NCBI GenBank assembly: GCA_949752795.1
Contig: OX457058.1
Coordinates: 156,553,353 to 156,617,352, forward strand
Length of the DNA: 64,000 nt
Source of the DNA: Hyperoodon ampullatus
Lineage: Eukaryota > Chordata > Mammalia > Artiodactyla > Ziphiidae
Direction of reading: 5' to 3'
Shown here one piece after another: positions 10,396 through 21,293 of this stretch. The translations under genes were made by a program, and so were the position numbers. The notes beneath the pieces were generated by a model. It searched no databases. It was not told the origin of the DNA and saw only the letters and a list, made by a program, of their open reading frames with translations. The first letter of the stretch is position 1. Every line of letters starts with the position of its first letter.

Positions 10396-12358
10396 ATTGC
10401 TTAACTTACTGTGTTTGGGGTCTCCTTTTTGCAGGCTGCAGGTTTGTAGTTGCCGTTGCTTCTGGTGTCTGTCCCCAGTGGCTAAGTTTGGTTCAGTGGG
10501 TCGTGTAGGCTTCCTGGTGGAGGGGACTAGTGCCTGTGTTCTGGTGGATGAGGCTGGATCTTGTCTTTCTGGTGGGTAGGTCTACATCTGGTGGTGTGTT
10601 TTGGGGTGTCTGTACCTTATTTTGATTTTAGGCAGCCTCTGTGCTAATGGATGGGGTTGTGTTCCTGTCTTGCTAGTTGTTTGGCATAGGGTGTCCAGCA
10701 CTGTAGCTTGCTGGTTGTTGAGTGGAGGTCGGTCTTCATGTTGAGATGGAGATCTCTGGGAGATTTTTGCCGTTTGATATCACATGGAGCTGGGGGTCTC
10801 TTGTGGACCCATGTTCTGAACTTGGCTCTCCCACCTCAGTGGCTCAGCCCTTACGCCTGGCTGGAGCACCAAGAGCCTGTCCTCCACATGGCTTAGAATA
10901 AAAGTGAGGAAAAAAACAAAGAAAGAAGATAAAGTAAAATCAAATAAAGTTGTTAAAATAAAATATAAAAAATAATTATTAAGAAAAAATATTTTTTAAG
11001 TAATAAAAAAAAAAAATCGGACAGACAGAACCCTAGGACAAATGGTAAAAGCAAAGCTATACAGACAAAGTAACACATAGAAGCATACACATACACACTC
11101 ACAAAAAGAGAAAAAGGGAAAAAAATATATATATATCATTGCTCCCGAAGTCCACCTCCTCAATTTGGGATGATTCGTTGTCTATTCAGGTATTCCACAG
11201 ATGCAGGGTAGATCAAGTTGATTGTGGAGATTTAATCCGCTGCTCCTGAGGCTGCTGGGAGAGATTTCCCTTTCTCTTCTTTGTTCGCACAACTCCTGGG
11301 GTTCAGCTCTGGATTTGGCTCCTCCTCTGCCTGTAGGTCGCCTGAGGGCATGTGTTCTTCGCTCAGACAGGACGGGGTTAAAGGAGCCGCTGATTCGGGG
11401 GCTCTGGCTCACTCACGCCGGGGGGAGGGAGGGGCACGATGCAGGGTGAGCCTGCGGCGGCAGAGGCCAGCATGACGTTGCACCAGCCTGAGGCGCGCCG
11501 TGCATTCTCCCGGGGAAGTTGTCCCTGGATCACGGGACCCTGGCAGTGACGGGCTGCACAGGCTCTCGGGAGGGGAGGTGTGGAGAGTGACTTGTGCTCG
11601 CACACAGGCTTCTTGGTGGCGGCAGCAGCATCCTTAGCGTCTCATGCCCGTCTCTGGGGTCCGCGATTTTAGCCGCGGCTCGCGCCCGTGTCTGGAGCCC
11701 CTTTAAGTGGCGCTCTTAATCCCCTCTCCTCGCGCACCAGGAAACAAAGAGGGAAGAAAAAGTCTCTTGTCTCTTCGGCAGCTCCAGACTCTTTCCTGCG
11801 CTCCCTCCCGGCTAGCTGTGGCGCACTAACCCCTTCAGGCTGTGTTCACGCCGCCAACCCCAGTCCTCTCCCTGGGATCCAACCTCCGAAGCCCGAGCCT
11901 CAGCTCCCAGCCCCGCCGGCCCCGGCAGGTGAGCAGACAAGCCTCTTGGGCTGGTGAGTGCCGGTCGGCACCGAACCTCTGTGCGGGAATCTCTCCGCTT
12001 TGCTGCCCGCACCCCTGTTGCTGCGCTGTCCTCCGTGGCTCCGAAGCTTCCCCCCTCCGCCACCCGCCGTCTCCGCTGGTGAAGGGGCTTCTAGTGTGTG
12101 GAAACCTTTCCTTCTTCATGGCTCCCTCCCACTGGTGCAGGTCCCGTCCCTATTCTTTGTCTCTGTTTATTCTTTTTTCTTTTGCCCTACCCAGGTACGT
12201 GGGGGAGATTCTTGCCTTTTGGGAGGTCTGAGGTCTTCTGCCAGCGTTCAGTAGGTGTTCTGTAGGAGTTGTTCCACATGTAGATGTATTTCTGATGTAT
12301 TTGTGGGGAGGAAGGTGATCTCCACATCTTAGTCTTCTGCCATTTTGAAGCTCTCCCC
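10396..12358 (-). promoter_or_regulatory. L1-A 5' UTR with internal promoter region
   Basis: This ~1.96-kb leader sits between the G-run 5' end and ORF1. The first 15-20 nt of the sense strand hold 'aaaatggcag' (complement of CCATTTT at 12340-12346), which fits the YY1 site that positions L1 transcription starts in other mammals. About 11280-12090 is GC-rich with many CpGs, unlike the surrounding AT-rich DNA. An A/T-rich block follows at about 10895-11140, which on the sense strand is a long pyrimidine tract. L1-B lacks about 10892-12190 of this region. Confidence 0.7.
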
Positions 12359-12359
12359 A

Positions 12360-12374
12360 ACCTTCCTATTCTTT
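12360..12374. repeat. TSD of L1-A, right copy
   Basis: Direct repeat of 6041-6055 with one mismatch. It directly follows the L1 5' end, and the L2-like repeat resumes after it. Confidence 0.9.
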
Positions 12375-12690
12375 GAAGGCAACATAGAAAATTTGCCATT
12401 GTTTCTGTATGAAATGTGCTTTTCCTATATGTTTGGGTGGATGGTTGCTTCTCATCATTCAGATTTCACTTCCATATCACCTCAGCAAAGAAAATGTTTT
12501 TTGACTGCCCTGTCTAAAAATATCCTGTTTAACTTATTTATGTGGGTATCGTTTGTCTTCCCCAGTGTCAGTGGATAGTTCAGTCCATGAGGTCTGTGTT
12601 TCTGTCTTGTTTATCACCCTACCTCCAACATTTTAATATTGCACCTCATGTATAACAGAGTCTCAATAACATGACAATAAATACACGTAC

Positions 12691-14583
12691 TGAAAATGCC
12701 ACAGGATTTTAGCCAAATGTAAAAGCATTCAGACCTGGATTATTTAGTTAATATTTTGCACCAGTTGGAGTAAGCATCTTGAGGTTAAATAATATTTTAA
12801 TAGATTCTGGGAAGGAAGCAGGTGATGTCCATGATTTTTTCCACTACCTTTACCTCTACCCTGATCAGAAAATACAGGATAAATTTCTCTGGGATTAAAA
12901 AAGAAAGGAAAACTTCTTGCAAATATTTTTAAAGTTTCTGAGAGGACTTTTTTTTTTTTAATTTGGAGAAGTTTTTAAAATTAAATAAAAAGGAAAAAGA
13001 AATAGTACTTAATGTCTTAACAAAGTATTAATTTGATCGAGTTTCAGAAAAGACCTCATTAAGCTGCATGATAAAGTGATTATTCAGTGTCACTTTCCTT
13101 GGTTTTTCAGCAATTATCTGGAATGGTTTTTAGAATGAGGCAACATTTTCCTTTTCAGTAGCACTTGAAACCTCCTTGATGTTGACACAGAAATGCTGAT
13201 AGGAAGAGTTGGCGAACAAAGGATTGCAAGTCTTGAATCATACTTGCTAAAAATATCACATCCACCTCAGGAAGGTTTAGAAGTATGTCAAAGGCATTCT
13301 TGAGCCTTTTTTCTCCCTTAAGACCATTCACAAATAACTTTTGAGAGTGAAATGATGATGAAATTTGACTCACTCAGGTCCAAGTCCATTTCTGAGCATA
13401 TAATTTTGAATTAAACCTTAATATATAACTTTCTAATTAATTTTTCTCCTTTCATGGCCTTTTAAGCTTTACATAACCTTTGTGCTTCCTTGTCCCATTA
13501 ATCTTTCAAATGCCAGCATCCTGCCAAGAGAGGATTCATTGCAGTATTTCCATCATTGTCAACAAAGCCGCAAGATCATTCTAGTGTATTGGACTCACCC
13601 ATCCATGAGAAAATGCTGTTTTGGATTTGAAACTATTAGTTGATTCTTATTCAACTCTGTGACGGAAGTAGAATTTTCTTCCCTAATGTTTTATTACCAG
13701 TTAAAACACAGATAGGTATTTTATTTTAATTTGGATAAAGAATAGATAATAGAGAGCTGGAATTTCTTAAATTAGGTACATTTTTGGTAGTTAGTTCTAT
13801 AGTTAATCTTCTTAATTTATCACTTAGAGTAGGGCAATTACCACAATATGGAAATGAGCCAGGATTATGGTATCACTGGGAGGTGATTATAATTTTTAAG
13901 TTTGCACCAAGGAAGTATGTTGAATAGCTTAAATTTCTATATTATCAATTACTGTAGTTTTTTGTGCTCAGGTCCACTATGTTTTGCATCACATTTCAAA
14001 AGGTGATTTCTCTTATCAGACAACCTTAGGAGACAATGTTCTTTCTTCTATCACTACCCCAATGGAGTTGATCAGTGCTGCCTTTAATTTAATTGAAAAT
14101 GGTTGATCAATAAGGTCAATGTTTATGGATTTATTTCCATCTTTTGATGTGGCAAATCATTAGTTATCACTATCTAAATTAGCACAGATTGCCATGAAAA
14201 GTAGAGGGAGTAAATTGCTTTATGGATTTCTGAGAGCATAGTACACATGTAATTTTTCTTAACACACATACTTTTCAGCAGTTATCTTGTGCCAGGTTTT
14301 AATTTCTATGCTGCAATTTCTCCAGCAGTCTAGAGGTATCTATGTCAGACAGGATGTGATAAAAGGATCAAGTTTTTAAAAGTACAAAAAAGTGAGGTCT
14401 CTGGAATCATAAAAAATCCACATTATTATAGACACAATTTCAATGAATACCATGTAGTGAAGCACCACAGGGGTGCTTCAGGAATGGACCTGTTTCCAGA
14501 AAGCAAGATGGACTACAGGGGAAAAAAATAAAGTAAGAAGAAATGAATGCAAATACTTTTCAGTCTCTTACTCTGAAGACCCA
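12691..14583. other. unique AT-rich sequence
   Basis: No exon, RNA gene or nameable repeat was seen. A T-run at 12949-12960 has no recognisable SINE attached. Confidence 0.4.
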
Positions 14584-15007
14584 TGTTATAGGTTGAATTG
14601 TGTCCTTCACCCCACCAAAATTTATATGTTGAAATCCTATTCTAGTCATTCATAATGTGATCCTATTTGAAGGTAAGGTCTTTATAGAGGGAATCAAGTT
14701 AAAATGAGGTCATTAGGGTAGGACTGAATCCAATAGGACTGGTGTTCTTATAAGAAGAAGAAATCTGGGTACAGATATGCATAGAGAAAACGCAGTGTGA
14801 AGGGACACAGGAATAAGATAGCCATCTACAAGTCCAGGAGAGAAGCCTGGAACACATCTTTCCCTCATAACCCTCAGAAGGAACCAACCCTGTCACCACC
14901 TTGTTTTTGGACATCTGGCCTGTAGACCTGTAAGGCAATAGATTTCTATTGTTTAAGGCACTGAATTTGTGTTACTTTGTTATGACAGCCCTAGCAAACT
15001 AACACAG
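14584..15007 (+). mobile_element. ERVL-MaLR (MLT1-type) solo LTR
   Basis: Landmarks in order: 'aggttgaattgtgtcc', 'aaatttatatgttgaaatcc', 'gatcctatttgaaggtaagg', 'gaggtcattagggtaggact', 'ggtgttcttataagaagaag', 'aagatagccatctacaagtc', 'tttctattgtttaaggcact' and 'acagccctagcaaactaaca'. This is an old LTR with no internal retroviral sequence beside it. The subfamily name is from memory. Confidence 0.75.
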
Positions 15008-15840
15008 CCCATGAATTATGACTAACATTTCACATTAAATGATATGGAAGCTTTCCCAAACACCAGGATGCTAAAATCTCCACTAGTCACATTAACTGTT
15101 TTCATTGAACTTTGGAATCCAGAATCCAAAGAAATTTAGAAACCAAGCAGAGTTATAACAAAGCATTTTATAATCAAAGATTCAAGTACATGCTGATTGA
15201 GGGAATTGATTTCCATATATATCTTTTAAAAAGGAGCCCTTTTTTTTTTTGTAGTAGTGATGAGACCAAGGCACATTCCTTGATAAGCCTGATTCTGAAT
15301 GTTAAGTAACCCAAGGGTGAGGAACTACAATTTATGGGGAATTCAGTCAACTAGCATCAGTTGTACTGTGGGACTCTGGTGTTTGAATTATAAAATGGCA
15401 AAGGGAATCTATCATGGAGATTTATCCTGGACTAGCTTGCATCTGGACCAAAAGTGATCCATCAGGTTTGTCATTTTATATTGAAGTCCATAAACTACTT
15501 ATTCTGCATACCCCAGGTTGTGTACCTGTGTGGCATAGCACAGATCAATCTCTGATGCTTGCTGGTGGAAAGGGTATGTGTTTTGTAGGTTTTTTTGGTA
15601 ATGACAGTAGAAACCCATTTCCTTGGTTCCTCTGGATGTTAAAATGATCAATTATGGATGAGTACAGAAGTAGAGTTTAGAATCAGGGCTAACCCTGAGC
15701 CATATAGTAAGAAGTCAGAGGCACCTTTCTTTGGTTCCATGAATCTCTCCTCAATCTTAGACATTTCATGAAGTCCTCTGGCTTCCCAGAACTCCCTCTG
15801 TGCCTTCCTCCCCAGGAGCAAGGATGAAGGTCAGCATTAC
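15008..15840. other. unique sequence, nothing recognised
   Basis: No exon or named repeat. A T-run at 15240-15250 is isolated. Confidence 0.4.
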
Positions 15841-16290
15841 TCGAGCACTTGAGAGACACCATGTGCTGCACACAACTCTTTATAAGTGTTATACTCACAT
15901 CAACTGTTTGACATTAATGATATTATTATCTTCGATTTACAGAAGAAGAAACTGAGGCTTAAGGAGGTTAAGTTACTTTACTTGCTCAGTGTTATCTATC
16001 AATAAATGCTGGAGCCGGGACTCCAACCCAGGACTGATCTTTTTTTTTTTTTTTTTTTTTTGCGGTACGCAGGCCTCTCATTGTTGTGGCCTCTCCCATT
16101 GCAGAGCACAGGCTCCAGACGCACAGGCTCAGCTGCCATGGCTCATGGGCCCAGCCGCTCCGCGGCATGTGGGATCCTCCCAGACCAGGGCACGAACCAG
16201 TGTCCCCTGCATCGGCAGGTGGACTCTCAACCACTGCGCCACCAGGGAAGCCCCAGGACTGATATTCTTAAGACATGGCCCCTGTTGCCT
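15841..16290 (-). mobile_element. MIR SINE, split by a CHR-1 SINE
   Basis: The MIR on its minus strand has 'cttcgatttacagaagaaga', 'aactgaggcttaaggaggtt' and 'agccgggactccaacccagg'. It is interrupted at 16039 and resumes after 16252 with 'aggactgatattctt'. Confidence 0.75.
16039..16252 (-). mobile_element. CHR-1 SINE, full length
   Basis: It begins on plus with a T-run (the A-tail), then 'tgcggtacgcaggcc', and ends 'accaggga agcc' at the tRNA-like head. A TSD of 'ccaggactgat' lies at 16028-16038 and 16253-16263. The two overlapping 80-116-codon frames here are SINE read-through. Confidence 0.95.
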
Positions 16291-16499
16291 TCCCTAACAG
16301 CCTCTCAGGCATCAGATTTCTCCATCAAATCCTGCCTGGTCTGTCTGAACAACTAATCGTTGATTGTGTAACAGTGAGTTATAGTGGATCTCTTCACTGT
16401 GGAAAGGACATTTGCATTTCACTGGATGTTTATGAAATAATGTGTTGGCAGAGAGAAATGAAACTCATGGTGGGAATCTCTTGTTCTCATTCTGGCAAA

Positions 16500-16618
16500 A
16501 TGTATAATCTTAGACAAATCATGACCTCACGAGCCTTGGTTTTATCATCTCTAAATGTCAGGGTTGGATTAACCACTCTTTAAAGATCCCTGGCAGGCTT
16601 AAAATTCTAAGATTCTTT
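16500..16618 (+). mobile_element. MIR fragment
   Basis: 'cttggttttatcatctctaa' followed by 'ggcttaaaattctaagattc' is the MIR 3' half ending in the MIRc-type tail. Confidence 0.6.
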
Positions 16619-16711
16619 CACATTCAGTGTAACTCCTTTTCAACCCATGTGTGTACTTGGCCCTTGACTGAACCTTTTTATAAGTTAGAAATTGGAAATA
16701 CAAAGTCGTGA

Positions 16712-16875
16712 TAAATATGAGAAAATGGTCAAGTCACTTAATAGCTCTTAGCCTCAGTTTCCTTATGTACAAAATGAGATACTAAGAATACTACCTCGTA
16801 GGGTTGATATTACACATGCCTAGCAAAATACCTGGAACAGGGCAAGTAAGTGCTCACCAGCTCTAGCTATAATAA
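16712..16875 (+). mobile_element. MIR SINE
   Basis: 'gcctcagtttccttatgtac', 'aaaatgagatactaagaata', 'ctacctcgtagggttg' and 'agtaagtgctcacc' follow MIR order. Confidence 0.75.
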
Positions 16876-17563
16876 TGTGATAATCATTGGTGTGATCAGT
16901 TCTATTATTACCTCCCCAGGAAAATCACAGTATGTTTAGGGTTATAGAAAAAGTACCCATCATGACTACTTTTTTATCATAAGGCATTTTATGCAGAGTA
17001 TATATTTTAACTTTGTATTCTACAGGCATACATGTCTCACTAAAAGCTGGGTAATATTTATATCCAGCAGTCTATCAACTATGTGTTCATTTATGCATGT
17101 GGACTCTCACCCACCTCCAAACTGTGAGAATAGGAGCTTTAATAGTCTGAAGCAAGAAGGATATTAGCTCCATGAATCTTTATTTTAAATTACATTTCTG
17201 AGTTAGAGGCGTCAACATGGTAGAACAAGTTAAGTGAGATTGTATTCCCCAATAGGGCTATTGATGTTGGTTACAAATAAATTGCTGGTACAGGTGATCA
17301 TAGCCAAGTCCATGCCATCTTTTATTTAACAGAGTATTTTTCTTGTTAGCAGCTCCTTCTGTATGCTTTCCTTTCTTCTGTTTCACATCAATCATATTTG
17401 ACACATTGCCCAATGTCAGGGTAAAAAAAATGCATTATCCCGTTCATCAGCCATATATTTGTTCTCACACCAGGTGAGACATCTGGATGTGTAACTAAAC
17501 ATTGCACTCTTTCATCCAGTTATTTAGTGCTGTGTTACTACACAGAGCCAAAAAATAAACTCC
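16876..17563. other. unique AT-rich sequence
   Basis: No exon or nameable repeat was seen. Confidence 0.4.
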
Positions 17564-17578
17564 AGAATTCTTTCTTTT

Positions 17579-17791
17579 TTTTTTTTTTTTTTTTTTTTGC
17601 GGTACGCGGGCCTCTCACTGTTGTGGCCTCTCCCGTTGCAGAGCACAGGCTCCGGACGCGCAGGCTCAGTGGCCATGGATCACGGGCCCAGCCACTCCGT
17701 GGCATGTGGGATCTTCCCGGACCGGGGCACGAACCCGTGTCCCCTGCATCGACAGGCGGATTCTCAACCAATGTGCCACCAGGGAAGCCCA
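17579..17791 (-). mobile_element. CHR-1 SINE, full length
   Basis: T-run, then 'tgcggtacgcgggcctctca', through to 'accagggaagccc'. A perfect 15-bp TSD 'agaattctttctttt' lies at 17564-17578 and 17792-17806. The low apparent divergence and exact TSD mark it as fairly young. The 127-codon plus frame here is SINE read-through. Confidence 0.95.
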
Positions 17792-18069
17792 AGAATTCTT
17801 TCTTTTATCGGGAGAAAGATCATAGCATCTTGAGCCCGAAGTCCCAGGGCCAAGGTCTAGTTTTTTCTCTTAATAGTTGCACAGCCTTGGGCAGAATTAG
17901 GATCAATTGAGAGAAAATGTTTGGAAACATTGTATGGATTCTTGAAGCTCATGTTAAAAGAATCCTAGGAGTCCCTCTACTTGGCTATATAATGGCCTAG
18001 AAATTTGTACCTTTGGAGAGAAAGTTAAAAAGGAGTAAAGATTTCAGAGCTAGACCACTAATAACAGCC

Positions 18070-18290
18070 AAGATGTATCTAGGGCTGACTATAGGCCATT
18101 AACTCTTCCAAGCACTTTGCATGGAATTGGATTTAAACCTAAAAACAAGCCTGTGAAGTGGGCACTATTATTTCCCCCATTTTATAGACAACATAACTAA
18201 GGACCAGAGAGAAGAATAAACAACTCGCCCGAGATCAGAAGATCAAGATTTGAACTCAGTTTGATTCTAGAGTCTGTATCTTTAACCTAA
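18070..18290 (-). mobile_element. MIR SINE
   Basis: 'ttccaagcactttgcatgga', 'aagcctgtgaagtgggcact', 'cccccattttatagacaaca' and 'gatttgaactcagtttgatt' fit MIR on the minus strand. Confidence 0.8.
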
Positions 18291-18334
18291 ATAATACTCT
18301 CTATACCTCCTCTTGGACCAAAGTTATTTACTCA

Positions 18335-18740
18335 ACTTCTGGCACTATCACTTACTAGCTTTGTTTTTTGTTGTTGTTTTTCAATCTATAAAATGGGGAT
18401 AGAATTACCTACCTTAAAAATATTGTTATGACAATTAATTGAGAGAATGCATGTAAAAGCACTTAACAATATTGGCTTATGGTAAGTACTAAATGAAAGG
18501 TAGCAGGTTTTCCTGGCTGCCCAGTGGTTAAGACTTTGCCTTCCAATGCAGGGGGTGTGGGTTTGATCCCTGGTTGGGGAGCTAAGATCCCACATGCCTC
18601 GTGGCCAAAATCTAAAGCATAAAACAGAAGCAATATTGTTAACAAATTCAATAAAGACTTTAAAAATGGTCCACATCAAAGAAAATAATCATAATAAATA
18701 AATAAATAAATAAATAAATGAAAGGTAGCTATTTCTAGTG
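18335..18740 (+). mobile_element. MIR SINE, split by a CHR-2-type SINE
   Basis: The left part has 'cactatcacttactagct', 'tctataaaatggggataga', 'cctaccttaaaaatattg' and 'gcatgtaaaagcacttaac'. It is cut at 18504 by a tRNA-derived SINE and resumes after 18715. Confidence 0.7.
18505..18715 (+). mobile_element. older tRNA-derived SINE (CHR-2 / Bov-tA-like)
   Basis: 'cctggctgcccagtggttaa', 'cttccaatgcagggggtgtg', 'ggtttgatccctggttgggg' and 'gctaagatcccacatgcc' match the CHR-2 head. The tail ends in an (AATA)n run. A perfect 14-bp TSD 'aaatgaaaggtagc' lies at 18491-18504 and 18716-18729. Confidence 0.85.
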
Positions 18741-18829
18741 ACTAGGTTATATAATATTTGTGATCAAACAAGTATAGCAATACTGATTTAATTAATTTGA
18801 AAAATAAATTTTAAAAACCTCACCTCCTG

Positions 18830-19043
18830 GGCTTCCCTGGTGGCGCAGTGGTTGAGAGTCTGCCTGCCGATGCAGGGGACACGGGTTTGTGCCCTGGCCC
18901 GGGAGGATCCCACATGCCGCAGAGCAGCTGGGCCCATGAGCCATGGCTGCTGAGCCTGTGCGTCCGGAGCCTGTGCTCTGCAACGGGAGAGGCCACAACA
19001 GTGAGAGGCCCGCGTACCGCAAAAAAAAAAAAAAAAAAAAACG
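18830..19043 (+). mobile_element. CHR-1 SINE, full length with long A-tail
   Basis: Head 'gggcttccctggtggcgcag', body to 'gcgtaccgc', then a clean run of 21 A's. A TSD 'cacctcctg' lies at 18821-18829 and 19044-19052. The uninterrupted tail suggests a recent insertion. Confidence 0.95.
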
Positions 19044-19052
19044 CACCTCCTG

Positions 19053-19599
19053 AGAACCAATCCAAGAGAACAGTGTTTTTTGTTTTGTTTTGTTTCATTT
19101 GTTTGTTTCTTTGTCTTTTGGGAGAAAGTTTCCCAAAGGTTAATATTTTAGGTCAATTCTTAATATAGACTTATTACATAGAATAACTGATAGCTCTCAA
19201 GTTATTATATTTTTTGCTTCATTCCAATAGAAAAACATGTTCTGAATGTGGAAAATTCTGCATATTTTTTTCCTTCTATTTTAGGTACAATGGAAATTTA
19301 TCGAGTACTGTTAATGAGAATGGATGTTTTGGGCGCCGTCTCTTTCTCCTTTACTTCCTCCTTCCCTTCATTTCCTATCTTCACTTAACAATTTCATGTT
19401 CAGAACAATCCTGTAAGACAGACTTTGTTTTTGTTTTTGATTTTCTTTTGGTTGTGTAGTTTAGGAATGAAGATTTTAAGTAATTGCATCATGTCTCATA
19501 AATAAAAAATGAGAAGCAATATTTTAACCCATCTTAGGACTCGAGGCCCAGTGTGCTATCCAAGAAAACATGAAATATTGCTATTATTAGTAAGCATAA
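19053..19599. other. unique sequence, nothing recognised
   Basis: No supported exon. The 81-codon frame at 19214-19459 shows no known domain. Confidence 0.4.
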
Positions 19600-19690
19600 T
19601 GATGAAAGCTGCCATTTGTTGGTACCTACTATAGGCCAGATACATTGCTACATGCTTGGCATACATTTCCTAATTTAATTACCACACGTT
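19600..19690 (-). mobile_element. MIR-family fragment
   Basis: 'cctactataggccagataca' and 'cttggcatacatttcctaat' match the MIR core on the minus strand. Confidence 0.55.
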
Positions 19691-21182
19691 GTTGTGATCG
19701 ACACTTGGATATCAGCGGGCAACTCTTTTTGCTCACCATTTTATCTTATGATCTGGGGTCTTTAGTCATTTTCATTACTTTTGCTTAGAGTGACCTTTAT
19801 GTGATTGATTTGCTTCTCAGAATTCTCCATTCCTCATGTTGTGAGGAGTACAAGTTTATAATTAGGGAGTAAATTTGGTCGTCAGCTTTGATAGGACGAT
19901 GGGCGAAACTGATATATTTTCTAGAGACTCTTCAGAATGTGCCGACTTTCTGTTGGTTTCTATAAACAGCTAAAACAGCTTTTGGCAACACTTATCCCGA
20001 ATAAATTGCAAGATTATGATGTTTTCAGACCCAAAATGAAAGTGGCCCATTCTTGTTCTTTTAGTGCCCTCATAAAAGTCAAATGTTTAATCTCAGAAGG
20101 AAATTTAAAAGATGGAAGTAAAACCTTAATGAGATGCAGCATAAACAATAGAAGAAGTCCATTTCCATGAAATGACTTGTGATGAGGTTTCTTCAAGGAA
20201 ATAAACTATAAAGTAGAACATTTTAGAAACTTGAAATCCACTGGTAAACATTGTGCTTTAAAAACAATGTCAATAAGACTAAACATTTAGTAAATAGAAG
20301 GGATTAGACAATATCCAATAAGTGTTATTTTTCCAAAACACTAGAAATGCATCACCAAAAAAACCCCCACATTTTAAAAAATAGATGAGTATTTTCAAAA
20401 TTTTTCGGTCCATAAAACCTGAGAAGTTACTGGGTCAGCAGAAGGAGGACTCTTTCTAATCCTTTATCCAGCCCTTTGTGTAACAATACCTCCTGTCCCA
20501 CATGTATGGACATGTGTAAACATACACACACACCATGCCAGTCATCCTTTCTCCCAGTGCTTGTTAAGTGGAAGGCACTCAAGAAATGGTAACAATCCTC
20601 ACTATTTATATTTGTCTTATTCTTTAATACAGTTGATAAAGAGAAAGAATAAACCTGGATTGTTAAAACACTACGGGAAAATCTTTATAATTTTTATACC
20701 ATATCATTTTATTTTTCTAATCACCCCAGTGTGTCCTCATTTATTGGTTTAGAAATAATGTAGCAACACAAAATTGTGTTGTGTCTCCAAAGAACATTTT
20801 TCTAAGTGTCTTAATTGTATACGACACTGTGGTAGGTGCGGACACGTGGGGCGTGGGAAAGATGCATGGTGATATTTGGCTTCTGCTTCCCAAATACAGA
20901 TCTTGCCCAAGATATAGATGATTGTTGTTGGTTTGTAATGATCAAACTTGCAGAGTCAGGTCAATAAGCATAGACGCATTTTTAATAGATTTTTTTAATG
21001 GATTTGGCTTTAGAAATCAGATTATTTGCCAAAGGAGAGTGACACAGTTTTGATTATTAGCTGAAAGAGAACTCTTTTTAATCTAGATTGGCTGGATTTT
21101 GGTATTGATTTTGAATAAATCATCGATGATTAATTATAAGGAATCAATCTACTGTGCCATATTTGTAGATAAAAAATGTGGC
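19691..21182. other. unique AT-rich sequence
   Basis: No exon, RNA gene or nameable repeat was found. Confidence 0.4.
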
Positions 21183-21293
21183 TACTCCTCCCCATTCCTA
21201 GGCTTCTTCCCTCCTCCCTTCCTTCCTTCTTTCCTTCCTTCTTCCCTTCCTTTCTCCCTTGCTTCCTTCCTCTATCTCTCCCTCTCTTCCTTT
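21183..21293 (+). repeat. (CCTT)n-type polypyrimidine tract
   Basis: About 110 bp of almost pure C/T on plus, built from imperfect 'cttc' and 'ccttcctt' units. Such tracts can form triplex DNA and are often length-variable. Confidence 0.85.

Larger units (their letters stand above)
6056..12359 (-). mobile_element. L1-A: near full-length LINE-1, defective
   Basis: The LINE-1 runs 5' to 3' on the minus strand: 5' UTR 12358-10396, ORF1 10395-9506, ORF2 9447-6441, 3' UTR 6440-6062, then a short A-tail (T-run on plus). The 5' end starts with the usual G-run followed by 'agcttcaaaatggcagaaga' on the sense strand, so it is not 5'-truncated. It is flanked by a 15-bp TSD and interrupts an older L2-like repeat. 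It is inactive: ORF1 is frameshifted, the ORF2 start codon is lost, the RT motif is mutated and ~790 bp of ORF2 are missing. It shares most of its length with the L1 at 34932-41074. Confidence 0.95.
5640..12690 (+). mobile_element. old L2-like repeat, split by L1-A
   Basis: Two halves, about 5640-6055 and 12360-12690, read as one diverged element. The left half has 'acagccagaattatctttaa', 'gcacatcataaaacccttcc' and 'aaattccttcttactgcctg'. The right half has 'cagatttcacttccatatca', 'ttgactgccctgtc', 'gtctgtgtttctgtcttgtt' and 'gtctcaataaca', like an L2 3' end. The insert between them is the L1 at 6056-12359. Family assignment is from memory and moderate. Confidence 0.45.

Noticed and set aside
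10895..11140. A-rich block in L1-A taken as a retrocopy tail
   Set aside because: It lies within the 5' UTR without an internal TSD. It is better read as part of the leader's pyrimidine-rich sense strand.
16006..16356. 116-codon plus-strand open frame (with a 102-codon overlapping frame)
   Set aside because: It reads through the CHR-1 SINE. The same peptide pattern appears in every copy (17527-17910, 18792-19098, 21713-22030, 57765-58197, 63097-63279).
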